A model generated the notes under the pieces. That model ran no database searches. It had not been told where the DNA came from and worked only from the letters and a program-made list of their open reading frames with translations. Positions 36,633-44,779 of a stretch of 64,000 nt of DNA are shown here, in pieces. Each line of letters begins with the position of its first letter. The first letter of the stretch is position 1. Source of the stretch: Pelodictyon phaeoclathratiforme BU-1 (GTDB lineage Bacteria; Bacteroidota; Chlorobiia; Chlorobiales; Chlorobiaceae); contig NC_011060.1 in the NCBI RefSeq assembly GCF_000020645.1, forward strand, positions 2,184,501 through 2,248,500, in the 5' to 3' direction. The position numbers and the translations under genes are program-made.

Positions 36633-36911
36633 TTACCCAATAACCACCACCTCATTCCTCGGCCCGTCATCCGCCGGAGGAGCCTCCCATTTAGCCCACC
36701 GCTCAGGATGCTTCCGCTCCAGAAACCACGCCGACGCAAACCAGCTCTTCGCCGAAGCCGTCTCAATATTCTTCAGGTGAAACACCTCCGCCTTAGCCTC
36801 AGCCTGCTCAACCGCCAGGTACAGCTCATGGTATATCCCTGACCGTTCCCGCTCACCCCGCTTCAGCCAATTCAACAGCACCTTCCCAATCCCCGCAAGC
36901 TTGCAATCCAC
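36633..36911 (-). pseudogene. phage terminase-small-subunit-like fragment
   Basis: Reads CKLAGIGKVLLNWLKRGERE, then AVEQAEAKAEVFHLKNIE and SAWFLERKHPERWAKWE. This is the HTH plus AEAEAE helix and ERKxPERW tail of small phage terminase-like proteins. The start of the HTH domain is lost to frameshifts near 36910-37000. It is a sign of phage ancestry near the right end of the island. Confidence 0.55.
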
Positions 36912-37119
36912 CTCCCGATAATGACCCGCCACAAGGCACCTCGGTGATCCACCAGATAATCTCCGCTTCGTTCCATTTGCGCCGCATCCCTGGTGCGCAG
37001 GCCAACAGAAGCTTGCCTGCACTGCAACAGAAGTTCATACGAAAACAATCACAAGAAAACGTACATTTCCGATACAACAATTTCCATGAGCAAAGAACCG
37101 ATAATCAACAACAGGTGTT

Positions 37120-37384
37120 ATGCCGACGATAGCCATGTTCTATGGAATTATAATCCGGATGTATTGCTCACCCGGTGAACATAATCCCCCCATATCCGTG
37201 CTTACTATCAGGAATTCAAGGCGATTATTGACATAAATAATTGTGAATTGTCAGAGGGAAGGCTCCCATCGAAGCAAATGAAGCTTGCTTTGGCATGGCC
37301 GAAATTCATAAAGAAGAACTTTTGGCAGATTGGGAACTGGCTTCGAATGGGGAACTTCCGTTTCCCATCAATCCATTACAATAA
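37120..37384 (+). pseudogene. DUF4160 protein, frameshifted
   Basis: Three frames join as MPTIAMFYGIIIRMYC, then IRAYYQEFKAIIDINN with LPSKQMKLALAW, then AEIHKEELLADWELASNG ending PFPINPLQ. Frameshifts lie near 37188 and 37297. Confidence 0.7.
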
Positions 37385-37394
37385 GGAGTTCGTC

Positions 37395-37638
37395 ATGTAC
37401 CCTTCAGTGGTAAGTGTTAAACCATTAAACGATTACAAGTTATTGCCTGTGTTCGAAACCCCGTGAAAAAAGAATTTTTGATGTAGCTCCCTACCTCAAT
37501 ACCGGTAAATTTGCAGAACTGCGAAACCCCTCGGTATTTCATACGGTAAAGGTCAAGTTCGACACGATAGAATGGTCAAACCAGTTAGATATCGATCCAG
37601 AGTTTTTGTATGAAAAAAGTGTAAAAGCTGAGCTCTAA
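37395..37638 (+). pseudogene. DUF2442 protein, frameshifted
   Basis: Begins YPSVVSVKPLNDYKLL and stops early at 37465. In another frame the C-terminal part continues as KRIFDVAPYLNTGKFAEL through SVKAEL. DUF4160 and DUF2442 genes are frequent neighbours and may act as a TA-like pair; here both are broken. Confidence 0.7.
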
Positions 37639-37759
37639 CTCTTTGCTGTGGCCCGCTACGGCTTCAGAACCTGCAATGCGCCCTGCCGGAGTACCGGCAA
37701 AAGATGGCGAAACCGTTCATAATGCTTTTTTCGATCGATCATACAAGGAGAGCTAAACC

Positions 37760-37969
37760 ATGAAAGTGAAATATTTTGAAGATACTGATACCGCTTATGT
37801 TGAATTACTTGATAAACCGGTGTTTGAAACTCGCGAGATTAGTGAAAACATCTTGATTGATGTTGATGAGAAGGGAAATCTTGTCAGTATGACTATTGAG
37901 CATGCCAAAGAAAATGCTGGTTTATGGGAATTTTCTTATCAGGAAATCCCTCATCGGGAAACAGCGTAA
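37760..37969 (+). CDS. DUF2283-family small protein
   Basis: A 69-residue protein: VKYFEDTDTAYVELLDKP, ILIDVDEKGNLVSMTIEHA. This is the DUF2283 pattern, commonly encoded beside DUF4258 toxins. No DUF4258 gene is upstream, only about 120 bases of unassigned DNA. A ribosome site AAGGAGAG precedes the ATG. Confidence 0.75.
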   Translation: MKVKYFEDTDTAYVELLDKPVFETREISENILIDVDEKGNLVSMTIEHAKENAGLWEFSYQEIPHRETA

Positions 37970-38116
37970 ACCTGTTTTGTATCGACAACCCGCTTAAGAA
38001 ATAATCAGGCACGATATTCATTTCAGCTTTAAGCCTCTGAATTTCTACGATATACAGAATTTGCGGCATCTGCAAAAAGGGATTTGGGTATATCCCTGTG
38101 GACTGCCTGAGAAGCA

Positions 38117-38180
38117 GGAAACAAAAAAGCCCGTACCGAAAATGTCGATACGGGCCAATTGTGGAGATGGCGGGAGTCGA
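38117..38180 (-). repeat. right attachment repeat at the ssrA 3' end
   Basis: Comprises the last bases of ssrA (T-loop side) and the downstream terminator. It is the counterpart of 19708-19772. Confidence 0.85.
38123..38155 (-). terminator. ssrA terminator
   Basis: On the minus strand GCCCGTA pairs with TACGGGC and is followed by TTTTTT, beginning 7 bases after the tmRNA 3' end. The copy at 19715-19747 is the same structure. Confidence 0.85.
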
Positions 38181-38562
38181 ACCCGCGTCCAAAACATTGC
38201 TCAATAAAGCTGCCACACTCATCTCAGGTGTTCAGTGTTTCATGAACCGGTGCTACACCTGTAAAGTTCGGTTCACTATCCCTCTTTGTTTCACCCGCCT
38301 GCCTTTCCGGGCAAAAGCAGTCGGAGCTTACTTGCGCGAACCGAAGCTCAAGCGCGGGTTATGCCATCCGGTGGCTTCAGAGTAAGCGCCTCCCCCATCG
38401 GACGATGGCTGATTAATTAACTTGTGCTAATCAGGCAGCCATTGCATACGAATAATCGTCTGCATGTAATGTTTGCATAGACTTCTTTAACGAGTCCATC
38501 CATGCTGAAACTCGGAGTGCAACTCCATCTTACACCTGCCCTGTCGAAAGCCTGTCATCCCC
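38162..38562 (-). ncRNA. ssrA: transfer-messenger RNA (tmRNA)
   Basis: The 5' end GGGGATGACAGG pairs with CATCTCC at the 3' end to form the acceptor stem. The T arm is CGCGGGTTCGACTCCCGC. The tag reading frame (38463 to 38431) starts with the resume codon GCA and encodes ADDYSYAMAA followed by TGA. The terminal CCA is not encoded. tmRNA with SmpB rescues stalled ribosomes. The gene is intact despite serving as the integration target, because the element restored its 3' end. Confidence 0.95.
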
Positions 38563-38679
38563 AGTGTATCAAAGAACGGTTCCGAATAAACGGAGTACTA
38601 TATATGCTTTTCCAGGCAATAGAACAACAACTATTCCCCTCCATTAATTTCTGTCAGGGAAAAGAGGGGTTCCGTTTGC

Positions 38680-39243
38680 TCAGTTCAACCCGGGCAGTTC
38701 GGGAGAGTTTGCGACAATCTGGTACTCTCCTCCCTTCGAACGCACGGTGCGACCCCACATCCTTTCATAGGCATCACTGAAGATAATATCCTTCGAAGCT
38801 TCGGCGGTGTACCAGGCCCCCTCTTCAAACTCTGCCTCAAGCTGACCTGCACTCCAACCTGCATAGCCAAGAAAAAAGCGGATCTCGGAGGGCATCATCA
38901 CTCCGGTATTGAGAAGATAACTCAGTTCATTTTTGTCACCTCCCCAAAAGATTCCGGGAAGTATCTCAAGTGAACCGTCAATGAGATCGCCTCTTGAATG
39001 AAGAAAATGAACGGTATCCACCTCAACAGGCCCGCCCATATGTAACCGTTCTTCTACCTCTTCAAAGCCGGAAACTGCCTCACAAACCTTGAATTCCATT
39101 GGACGATTCAATATAAATGCCAACGAACCGCGTTCATTATGCTCACACACAACCAGAACAGTCCGCTTGAAACTCGATTCAAGCATATTGGCCGAAGCAA
39201 GCAGTAGTTTTCCGGCTTTAAGCTTGTCAAATTCGTTTACCAT
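38680..39243 (-). CDS. YqgE/AlgH family protein (UPF0301)
   Basis: A 187-residue protein with the family signatures KLLLASANMLESSFKRTVL, AFILNRPMEF, LHMGGPVEVDTVHFLHS, and FFLGYAGWSAGQLEAEFEEGAW. Function is not well established; early reports of a regulator role in Pseudomonas are unproven elsewhere. It lies just downstream of the peroxiredoxin gene on the same strand. Confidence 0.9.
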   Translation of the reverse strand: MVNEFDKLKAGKLLLASANMLESSFKRTVLVVCEHNERGSLAFILNRPMEFKVCEAVSGFEEVEERLHMGGPVEVDTVHFLHSRGDLIDGSLEILPGIFWGGDKNELSYLLNTGVMMPSEIRFFLGYAGWSAGQLEAEFEEGAWYTAEASKDIIFSDAYERMWGRTVRSKGGEYQIVANSPELPGLN

Positions 39244-39252
39244 GTTTCTCTC

Positions 39253-39729
39253 TCAGGTTTTTTGCTGCAAATAGTTGAGCAACTCTTCGGCATGTTGAGC
39301 CGGTGTAACTTTCGGCCACACATGTTCGATGATTCCTTCCTCATTGATAAGATAGGTCACCCTCGCGGTACCCATATACTCGCGCCCCATGAATTTTTTC
39401 AGCCCCCACACACCATACGCTTCAACAATCCTCTTGTCAGGGTCGGAAACAAGCCGGAAAGGGAGTTGATACTTTTCCGAAAACTTTTTATGCTTGCCCT
39501 CATCATCGATACTGACACCGAGTACTTCCACCCCCGCGCTGTTAAATTTAGGGAAATTATCACGAAAAGCACAAGCCTCTTTGGTACATCCGGGTGTGTC
39601 ATCTTTCGGATAAAAATAGAGCACAACCTTACGGCCACGGTACTCTTCGAGCGTCACCAACTTTCCATCCTGATCTTTTGCCGCTATGGCCGGGGCAGGA
39701 ATACCCTCCTGAAGTATTGACATTGGCAT
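39253..39729 (-). CDS. bcp: thiol peroxidase, Bcp/PrxQ type
   Basis: A 158-residue peroxiredoxin. The peroxidatic cysteine lies in DDTPGCTKEACAFRDN, with a second Cys five residues on as in 2-Cys Bcp/PrxQ enzymes. The resolving position, KLVTLEEYRGRKVVLYFYP and the C-terminal HAEELLNYL fit the family. It reduces hydroperoxides using thioredoxin. An alternative ATG is two codons in. Spacing of 9 bases to the YqgE gene suggests an operon. Confidence 0.92.
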   Translation of the reverse strand: MPMSILQEGIPAPAIAAKDQDGKLVTLEEYRGRKVVLYFYPKDDTPGCTKEACAFRDNFPKFNSAGVEVLGVSIDDEGKHKKFSEKYQLPFRLVSDPDKRIVEAYGVWGLKKFMGREYMGTARVTYLINEEGIIEHVWPKVTPAQHAEELLNYLQQKT

Positions 39730-39807
39730 GAATGAAGCTTATTCTGTTGATAGAGTTGTTCTCTTGTGTCAATCAATCGTTACAGCAAAAAGTTTCTTTC
39801 CTGAACC

Positions 39808-40323
39808 ATGAAGTCATATTCATTCTGTCCTATTTGCGCAACAACCCTTGAACGGGCCATGATTGATGGCCGTGACAGGATGTTTTGCCCATCCTGCTCC
39901 TGGGTGCACTATATTAACCCTCTTCCTGTAGCTGTCGCCTATACTATCAATAGCAACAACGAACTCCTTGTCATCCGCAGGGCTCATGAACCTGCGCTCA
40001 ATGAGTGGGCTCTTCCAGGAGGATTTCTTGAAGCGGGTGAAGAGCCGCACGAGGCGTGTTTACGTGAGTTGATGGAGGAAACCTCTCTGAAGGGAAAAAT
40101 TGATCGTATGATAGGCATCTATCAGAGGGAGGTTGAACTCTACGGTTCGCTGCTTGTTGTCGCCTATCGGGTCATTGTTGACGATGATGCCATAACCATC
40201 AACCATGAGCTGTTTGAAGCTGGCTTCTATCCTCACCACCTTATTCCTGAAGTACGAATTCCCCTGCACCGCCAGATTATCACCGATGCGGCGCTGCACG
40301 ATTCCGTTCCTCGAGGCTCTTGA
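39808..40323 (+). CDS. Nudix hydrolase with N-terminal zinc ribbon
   Basis: A 171-residue protein. The zinc ribbon is CPIC (8-11) and CPSC (28-31). The Nudix box begins at GGFLEAGEEPHEACLREL and ends MEET, with Ser in the last Gly position. Such ribbon-Nudix proteins resemble NudC-like NADH pyrophosphatases or ADP-ribose pyrophosphatases. Substrate uncertain. Confidence 0.85.
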   Translation: MKSYSFCPICATTLERAMIDGRDRMFCPSCSWVHYINPLPVAVAYTINSNNELLVIRRAHEPALNEWALPGGFLEAGEEPHEACLRELMEETSLKGKIDRMIGIYQREVELYGSLLVVAYRVIVDDDAITINHELFEAGFYPHHLIPEVRIPLHRQIITDAALHDSVPRGS

Positions 40324-40324
40324 T

Positions 40325-43300
40325 TCACACTTTGGGATGCGAAACATGCAGCGTATCGTAGACTTTATTTGTCAATCCTTTTATGGAAAATGGCTTCAGA
40401 ATAAGATTCATAACCTCGTCAACTCCTCCCTGACTGGCGATAATATCGGCAGTATATCCCGACATAAAAAGCACCTTGATGTTGGGAAAAATCGAGTAAA
40501 TTTTTTCGGAAAGATCACGACCATTCATTTCAGGCATAATAATGTCTGTTAGCAGAAGATTAATCTCTCCCTTGTACCCTTGGGCAATCTGGATGGCTTG
40601 CGCAGGAGTGCCTGCAGTCAGGACGTGGTAGCCCTGATTTTGCAAAATCATTTTACTCAATTTCAAAATCTCATTTTCGTCGTCAACGATGAGTATGGTT
40701 TCCTCACCAGGCTTGACCTTTTCTGCTGGCAATTCTCTCTTGGACGAAAAAGCCTCACCGGTATATCCCGGGAAATAGACACTGAATTCCGTTCCTTTAC
40801 CCGGTTCACTGGAGAACCTGATGAAGCCATTATTCTGTTTCACAAGACCATAAACCGTCGACAACCCTAAACCAGTACCTTTCCCGGACTCTTTTGTCGT
40901 AAAAAATGGCTCGAAAATATATCCAGCATCTTTTTCTTCTATACCCCTGCCATTATCACTCACTGAGAGAAGAACATATGCACCTGAAGAACCAACTTCC
41001 CCATCGACAGCATAGGGTTCATGAAGCATAACATTTTTGGTCTCAATAACGATTTTTCCGATTTCCGTTATGGCATCACGGGCGTTAACGCAAAGATTGA
41101 TGAGAATCTGGTCAATGTGGGAGGAGTCCATGTTTACAGGATAGAGGAGTTTTTCTGGACTCCAAACCAGAGTAATATCTTCACCAATGAGCCGTCTGAG
41201 CATGTTGAGCATACCCTCAATAACAACATTAAGGTCAAGAACCTTCGGAATCAGGGGTTGTTTTCGGGCAAACGCAAGTAATTGATGGGTAAGGTCGGCA
41301 GATTTTTCTGCTGCGTTGAAAATTTCCTGAAGACTTTCCCTGAGTGATTCATTGAGCTGATTATCGAGCAGGGCCATTTCTGCATGACCAAGAATCACAC
41401 AAAGCATATTGTTGAAATCATGAGCGATACCACCAGCCAGCCTGCCAACAAGCTCCATTTTCTGCGCCTTGACCAGCTCGTTCTGAATTCTGCTTTCCGA
41501 CAACTCGGCCTTCTTTCGGGCAATAATGTCCCAGGCAATACCAGCCATGGAGGACAAAAGCTTCACATCTTCCTGATCGTAATCGACCACTTTATTGCCA
41601 ATACCAATAATGGCGGTGATTTTCTCACCACGCATGATAGGAACAACCAGCTCACGCTCAACGGCAATATGACCTTGCGGCATCCCTTTCCGGTTTGAGA
41701 GGGCGTCGTAATTGTTATGGATCATCGCCCGACGTTCACGAATGGCGTCAGCCCAGACCCCGGCATCCTTCAGTGGATAATGGCGGCGAAAACCATCTTC
41801 TACCAGGCACAAATTCTTTTCGGTATTGGTTGACCATGCCTGCAATGAAATGCTGATCTGGTCTGGTTCGATGAAATGAATAAAGCCAATGGTACTTCCT
41901 GTCAGCCTCTCCGCTTCGTCAAGTGTTTCGCGAAGCACCTCTTCAATGGAATAGGAGTCAGCGAGCAAAAGCAGGTGCAGGCGAAATGCAATAACCGCTT
42001 CATTACGCTTTCGCTCCGTGATATCATGGATCAGGCCAATAATACCAAAAGAGCCGTTGTCATAGTAATAGTGCAGATGTACTTCCCCACAAAAGACTGC
42101 TCCGTTTTTTTTCTGGTATTTGAATTCAAGAATCTGGAGCGTCAACTGATTCAACAAGGCCTCATTGAAAATGGCAAGCGCTCGAGAAATCTCGTTTTCT
42201 ACAAGATATTCAGTAAATAAATGACCAATAACCTCTTGAGAGGTATAGCCGAAGATTTTTTCAATTGCTGATGATGCGTAGGTTAGATGGCCAAAATTGT
42301 CGGTGACAAAAACCACCTCTGCCATTTGTTCTGTAATGGAGCGAAACTTTTTTTCACTCTCAAGCAAGGCATTTTCCGTCTGCTTGCGTTCAGTGATGAC
42401 ATCAAAGACGGTAACGAAGTGACCAGATTTTGTACTGTATACCGAAATATCAAGCCACGTTTTCAGGGATTCCAGATAAAATTCAAGCCGTTCTGTTATA
42501 CCGGTTTTTGCTACCCGCCCGAAGATCTTCAAAAGCTCGGGATTGATGTCATGAATACCGGGAATCACCTCTGAAATCTTCTTGCCCTCAACATTTTTCA
42601 GACCGGTCACTTTTTCGAAGCGCACATTAACCTGTTCATAGATAAAATCGACTGGACGCTCCTCCTCATAAATCATCCGGCAATAGGCAATAGCATTCAG
42701 TGTGTTACTGAAAAGGGAGCGATAACGCTCATTGCTTTGTTGTAATGCCTCCTCTTTTTCTGCCCTTTCGATAATGTCTGCGGTCTGACTGGCAAGCAGA
42801 TGCAGCAGTTTCAGAACCCTCTCTTCAGGGTGATAGACGACAGGAAAATAGGTGGAGAGTATGCCAAGCAACTTTCCACTACGGTTGACCATTGGCGTTA
42901 ATTGCAGTGACCGTACTCCGTCAGCAAGATGCGCTTCAACCTCTTTTTTGCCCCAGATGAGCGTACTTTGCGTTATATCCGCCACCATAATCTGCTCTTT
43001 TCTTCGCATGACCCTGTCGCATACACAGGGCCCGACTGCAGAATCATGGCAGCATTCCTGAAAGGGATCGGTAAAACCTTTCTGGGCAGCGATTTTCAGG
43101 TGGCCTGATTTTGCATCGACAAGACGCACAGAACCCATGTCTGAGCCTGTAATGGCACATGCCGCATCAATGACTTTATCAAAAATCCCCTCTACATTAC
43201 CCTTGCGAACAAAAAGTGTGGAAATTTCATGAAGTTTTGACATCGCTTCAAGATCTTTGTCCAGAACAGTTTGCGCTGCTATCAGACTCTCTTCCGTACG

Positions 43301-43699
43301 CTTGAGTTCCGTAATATCCTGTGAATAGACAACCAGCCGATCGACCTCTCCGACTGAGCCAAAAAGAGGACAGATATGGTGCATCTTTCTGCCCTGAAGC
43401 AGACGATCCCCCTCCAACTCTCCCTCGAAAGAGAGGCGTTTGCCAGTACGCAATACCTCCTCAACCTTTTTCCTTCGATGAAGCGCTACATCAGGAGAGA
43501 GCAGATCGTAAACGTTTATTCCGGGACACTCTGAAAGGCTTTTACCAAAGCGTGCCGCGAAAGATTCATTGGCCTCAAGCACTATGCCCTGACAATCCAT
43601 GATGAACATGGATTCAGGAATTGCATTAAACAGAAAGCGAAGGGTCTGCTCAGTTGAGTGCCGTTCTAAATCTGCCTCGTCGTATTTTGGAAGATCCAT
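40325..43699 (-). CDS. hybrid sensor histidine kinase (PAS-GAF-PAS-PAS-GAF-HK-REC)
   Basis: A 1,124-residue soluble kinase without membrane segments. Order: PAS (about 20-140), GAF (about 150-310, with CCHDSAVGPCVCDR), two PAS domains (about 330-575), GAF (about 590-740), HisKA with H760 in GGIAHDFNN, HATPase (NLCVNARDAI, GRGIEEKD, GTGLGLSTVYG), and a receiver with D1052 in DIIMPEMNG. The HDFNN box is common in C4-dicarboxylate-type kinases. No response-regulator gene adjoins. The signal is probably cytosolic; the cysteines in the first GAF may bind a ligand. Confidence 0.92.
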   Translation of the reverse strand: MDLPKYDEADLERHSTEQTLRFLFNAIPESMFIMDCQGIVLEANESFAARFGKSLSECPGINVYDLLSPDVALHRRKKVEEVLRTGKRLSFEGELEGDRLLQGRKMHHICPLFGSVGEVDRLVVYSQDITELKRTEESLIAAQTVLDKDLEAMSKLHEISTLFVRKGNVEGIFDKVIDAACAITGSDMGSVRLVDAKSGHLKIAAQKGFTDPFQECCHDSAVGPCVCDRVMRRKEQIMVADITQSTLIWGKKEVEAHLADGVRSLQLTPMVNRSGKLLGILSTYFPVVYHPEERVLKLLHLLASQTADIIERAEKEEALQQSNERYRSLFSNTLNAIAYCRMIYEEERPVDFIYEQVNVRFEKVTGLKNVEGKKISEVIPGIHDINPELLKIFGRVAKTGITERLEFYLESLKTWLDISVYSTKSGHFVTVFDVITERKQTENALLESEKKFRSITEQMAEVVFVTDNFGHLTYASSAIEKIFGYTSQEVIGHLFTEYLVENEISRALAIFNEALLNQLTLQILEFKYQKKNGAVFCGEVHLHYYYDNGSFGIIGLIHDITERKRNEAVIAFRLHLLLLADSYSIEEVLRETLDEAERLTGSTIGFIHFIEPDQISISLQAWSTNTEKNLCLVEDGFRRHYPLKDAGVWADAIRERRAMIHNNYDALSNRKGMPQGHIAVERELVVPIMRGEKITAIIGIGNKVVDYDQEDVKLLSSMAGIAWDIIARKKAELSESRIQNELVKAQKMELVGRLAGGIAHDFNNMLCVILGHAEMALLDNQLNESLRESLQEIFNAAEKSADLTHQLLAFARKQPLIPKVLDLNVVIEGMLNMLRRLIGEDITLVWSPEKLLYPVNMDSSHIDQILINLCVNARDAITEIGKIVIETKNVMLHEPYAVDGEVGSSGAYVLLSVSDNGRGIEEKDAGYIFEPFFTTKESGKGTGLGLSTVYGLVKQNNGFIRFSSEPGKGTEFSVYFPGYTGEAFSSKRELPAEKVKPGEETILIVDDENEILKLSKMILQNQGYHVLTAGTPAQAIQIAQGYKGEINLLLTDIIMPEMNGRDLSEKIYSIFPNIKVLFMSGYTADIIASQGGVDEVMNLILKPFSIKGLTNKVYDTLHVSHPKV

Positions 43700-43730
43700 T
43701 GTAATGAATTACCGATCAAGCCTTTTTAAA

Positions 43731-44714
43731 TCAAAGGAAGCCTCTGTGACTCCCAACTTTCCAGCAAGCTGCCTCGTGGCCTGCTTCATAAACAACCAGC
43801 TCAGGCTGTTCCTGACGACAATGAGCATCAGCCTCAGGGCATCTTCCAGCGAACCGGCACCCTTCAGGCAGGTTTACTGCGCTCGGCACATTGCCTTCAA
43901 TGACATGAAGGCGCTCTTTTGAAGAGCCGAGACGAGGAATAGAGTGCAGCAACCCTCTGGTATAGGGGTGGAGTGGATTATTAAAGAGCTGCTGAACCGA
44001 ACCGGTCTCAACCACTCTTGATGCATACATGACAAGCACCTCTTCACATAACTCTGCCACAACCCCGAAGTCGTGGGTAATGAGCATCACGCTCATCGCG
44101 TTATCGGACTGCAGTTTACCGATAAGGTCAAGAATCTGTGCCTGAACGGTGACATCAAGCGCCGTAGTCGGTTCATCAGCAATGAGCAGCTCGGGATTGC
44201 AGGAGAGCGCCATGGCAATCATCACCCGCTGACGCATACCACCTGAAAGTTCGTGCGGATAAGATGAAAAGCGCTCCGCAGGGTTCGGAATTCCGACCAG
44301 GTGGAGCAGCTCGACGGAGCGTTTTTTTGCCTCTGCATGATTGAGGTCACGATGAATAAGAATCTGCTCCATTATCTGGCTGCCGCAGGTAAAGACTGGA
44401 TTGAGCGAACTCATCGGTTCCTGGAAGATCATGGCAATCTCATTGCCTCTCAGGTGGCGCATCTCCTCTTCCGACAGCTTCAGAAGATCTCTTCCCTTCC
44501 AGAAAATCTCTCCTCCAGCAAAATATCCTGGCGGCATGGGCACAAGACGCATCAGAGAGAGTGCTGTCACCGACTTTCCGCAACCGGATTCCCCGACAAT
44601 TCCCAGCGTACGGTTCCTCCCAAGAGAAAAACTCACACCATCAACAGCTTTTGCAATGCCATTATCGGTTGAGTAGTAGGTCTTGAGATTTTTCAGTTCA
44701 AGAATTTTTTCCAT
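43731..44714 (-). CDS. peptide/nickel-type ABC transporter ATPase (OppD/DppD)
   Basis: A 327-residue ATPase. Walker A is GESGCGKS, the signature [15 protein letters not shown], and Walker [15 protein letters not shown]. The C-terminal oligopeptide extension has [14 protein letters not shown] and cysteines in [14 protein letters not shown], typical of OppD. The ATG at 44714 is preferred over the TTG at 44723. No permease or binding protein is next to it, so its partners lie elsewhere. Confidence 0.9.
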   Translation of the reverse strand: MEKILELKNLKTYYSTDNGIAKAVDGVSFSLGRNRTLGIVGESGCGKSVTALSLMRLVPMPPGYFAGGEIFWKGRDLLKLSEEEMRHLRGNEIAMIFQEPMSSLNPVFTCGSQIMEQILIHRDLNHAEAKKRSVELLHLVGIPNPAERFSSYPHELSGGMRQRVMIAMALSCNPELLIADEPTTALDVTVQAQILDLIGKLQSDNAMSVMLITHDFGVVAELCEEVLVMYASRVVETGSVQQLFNNPLHPYTRGLLHSIPRLGSSKERLHVIEGNVPSAVNLPEGCRFAGRCPEADAHCRQEQPELVVYEAGHEAACWKVGSHRGFL

Positions 44715-44779
44715 ATATAACAATCATTCCCGCACTCGCTGGTTTAAAGATTCCCTTTGCCGGAGTCAAGCATGAAAAT

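Larger units (their letters stand above)
19708..38180. mobile_element. genomic island integrated at the 3' end of ssrA
   Basis: Bounded by direct repeats of the tmRNA 3' end. The contents are accessory throughout: HigBA, the eight-gene defence operon, HEPN/RES and HEPN-like genes, IS3, Fic and phage remnants, and DUF2283. ssrA is a common target of tyrosine integrases. No integrase gene is recognisable between the repeats, so the element is either decayed or moved in trans. Confidence 0.8.
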
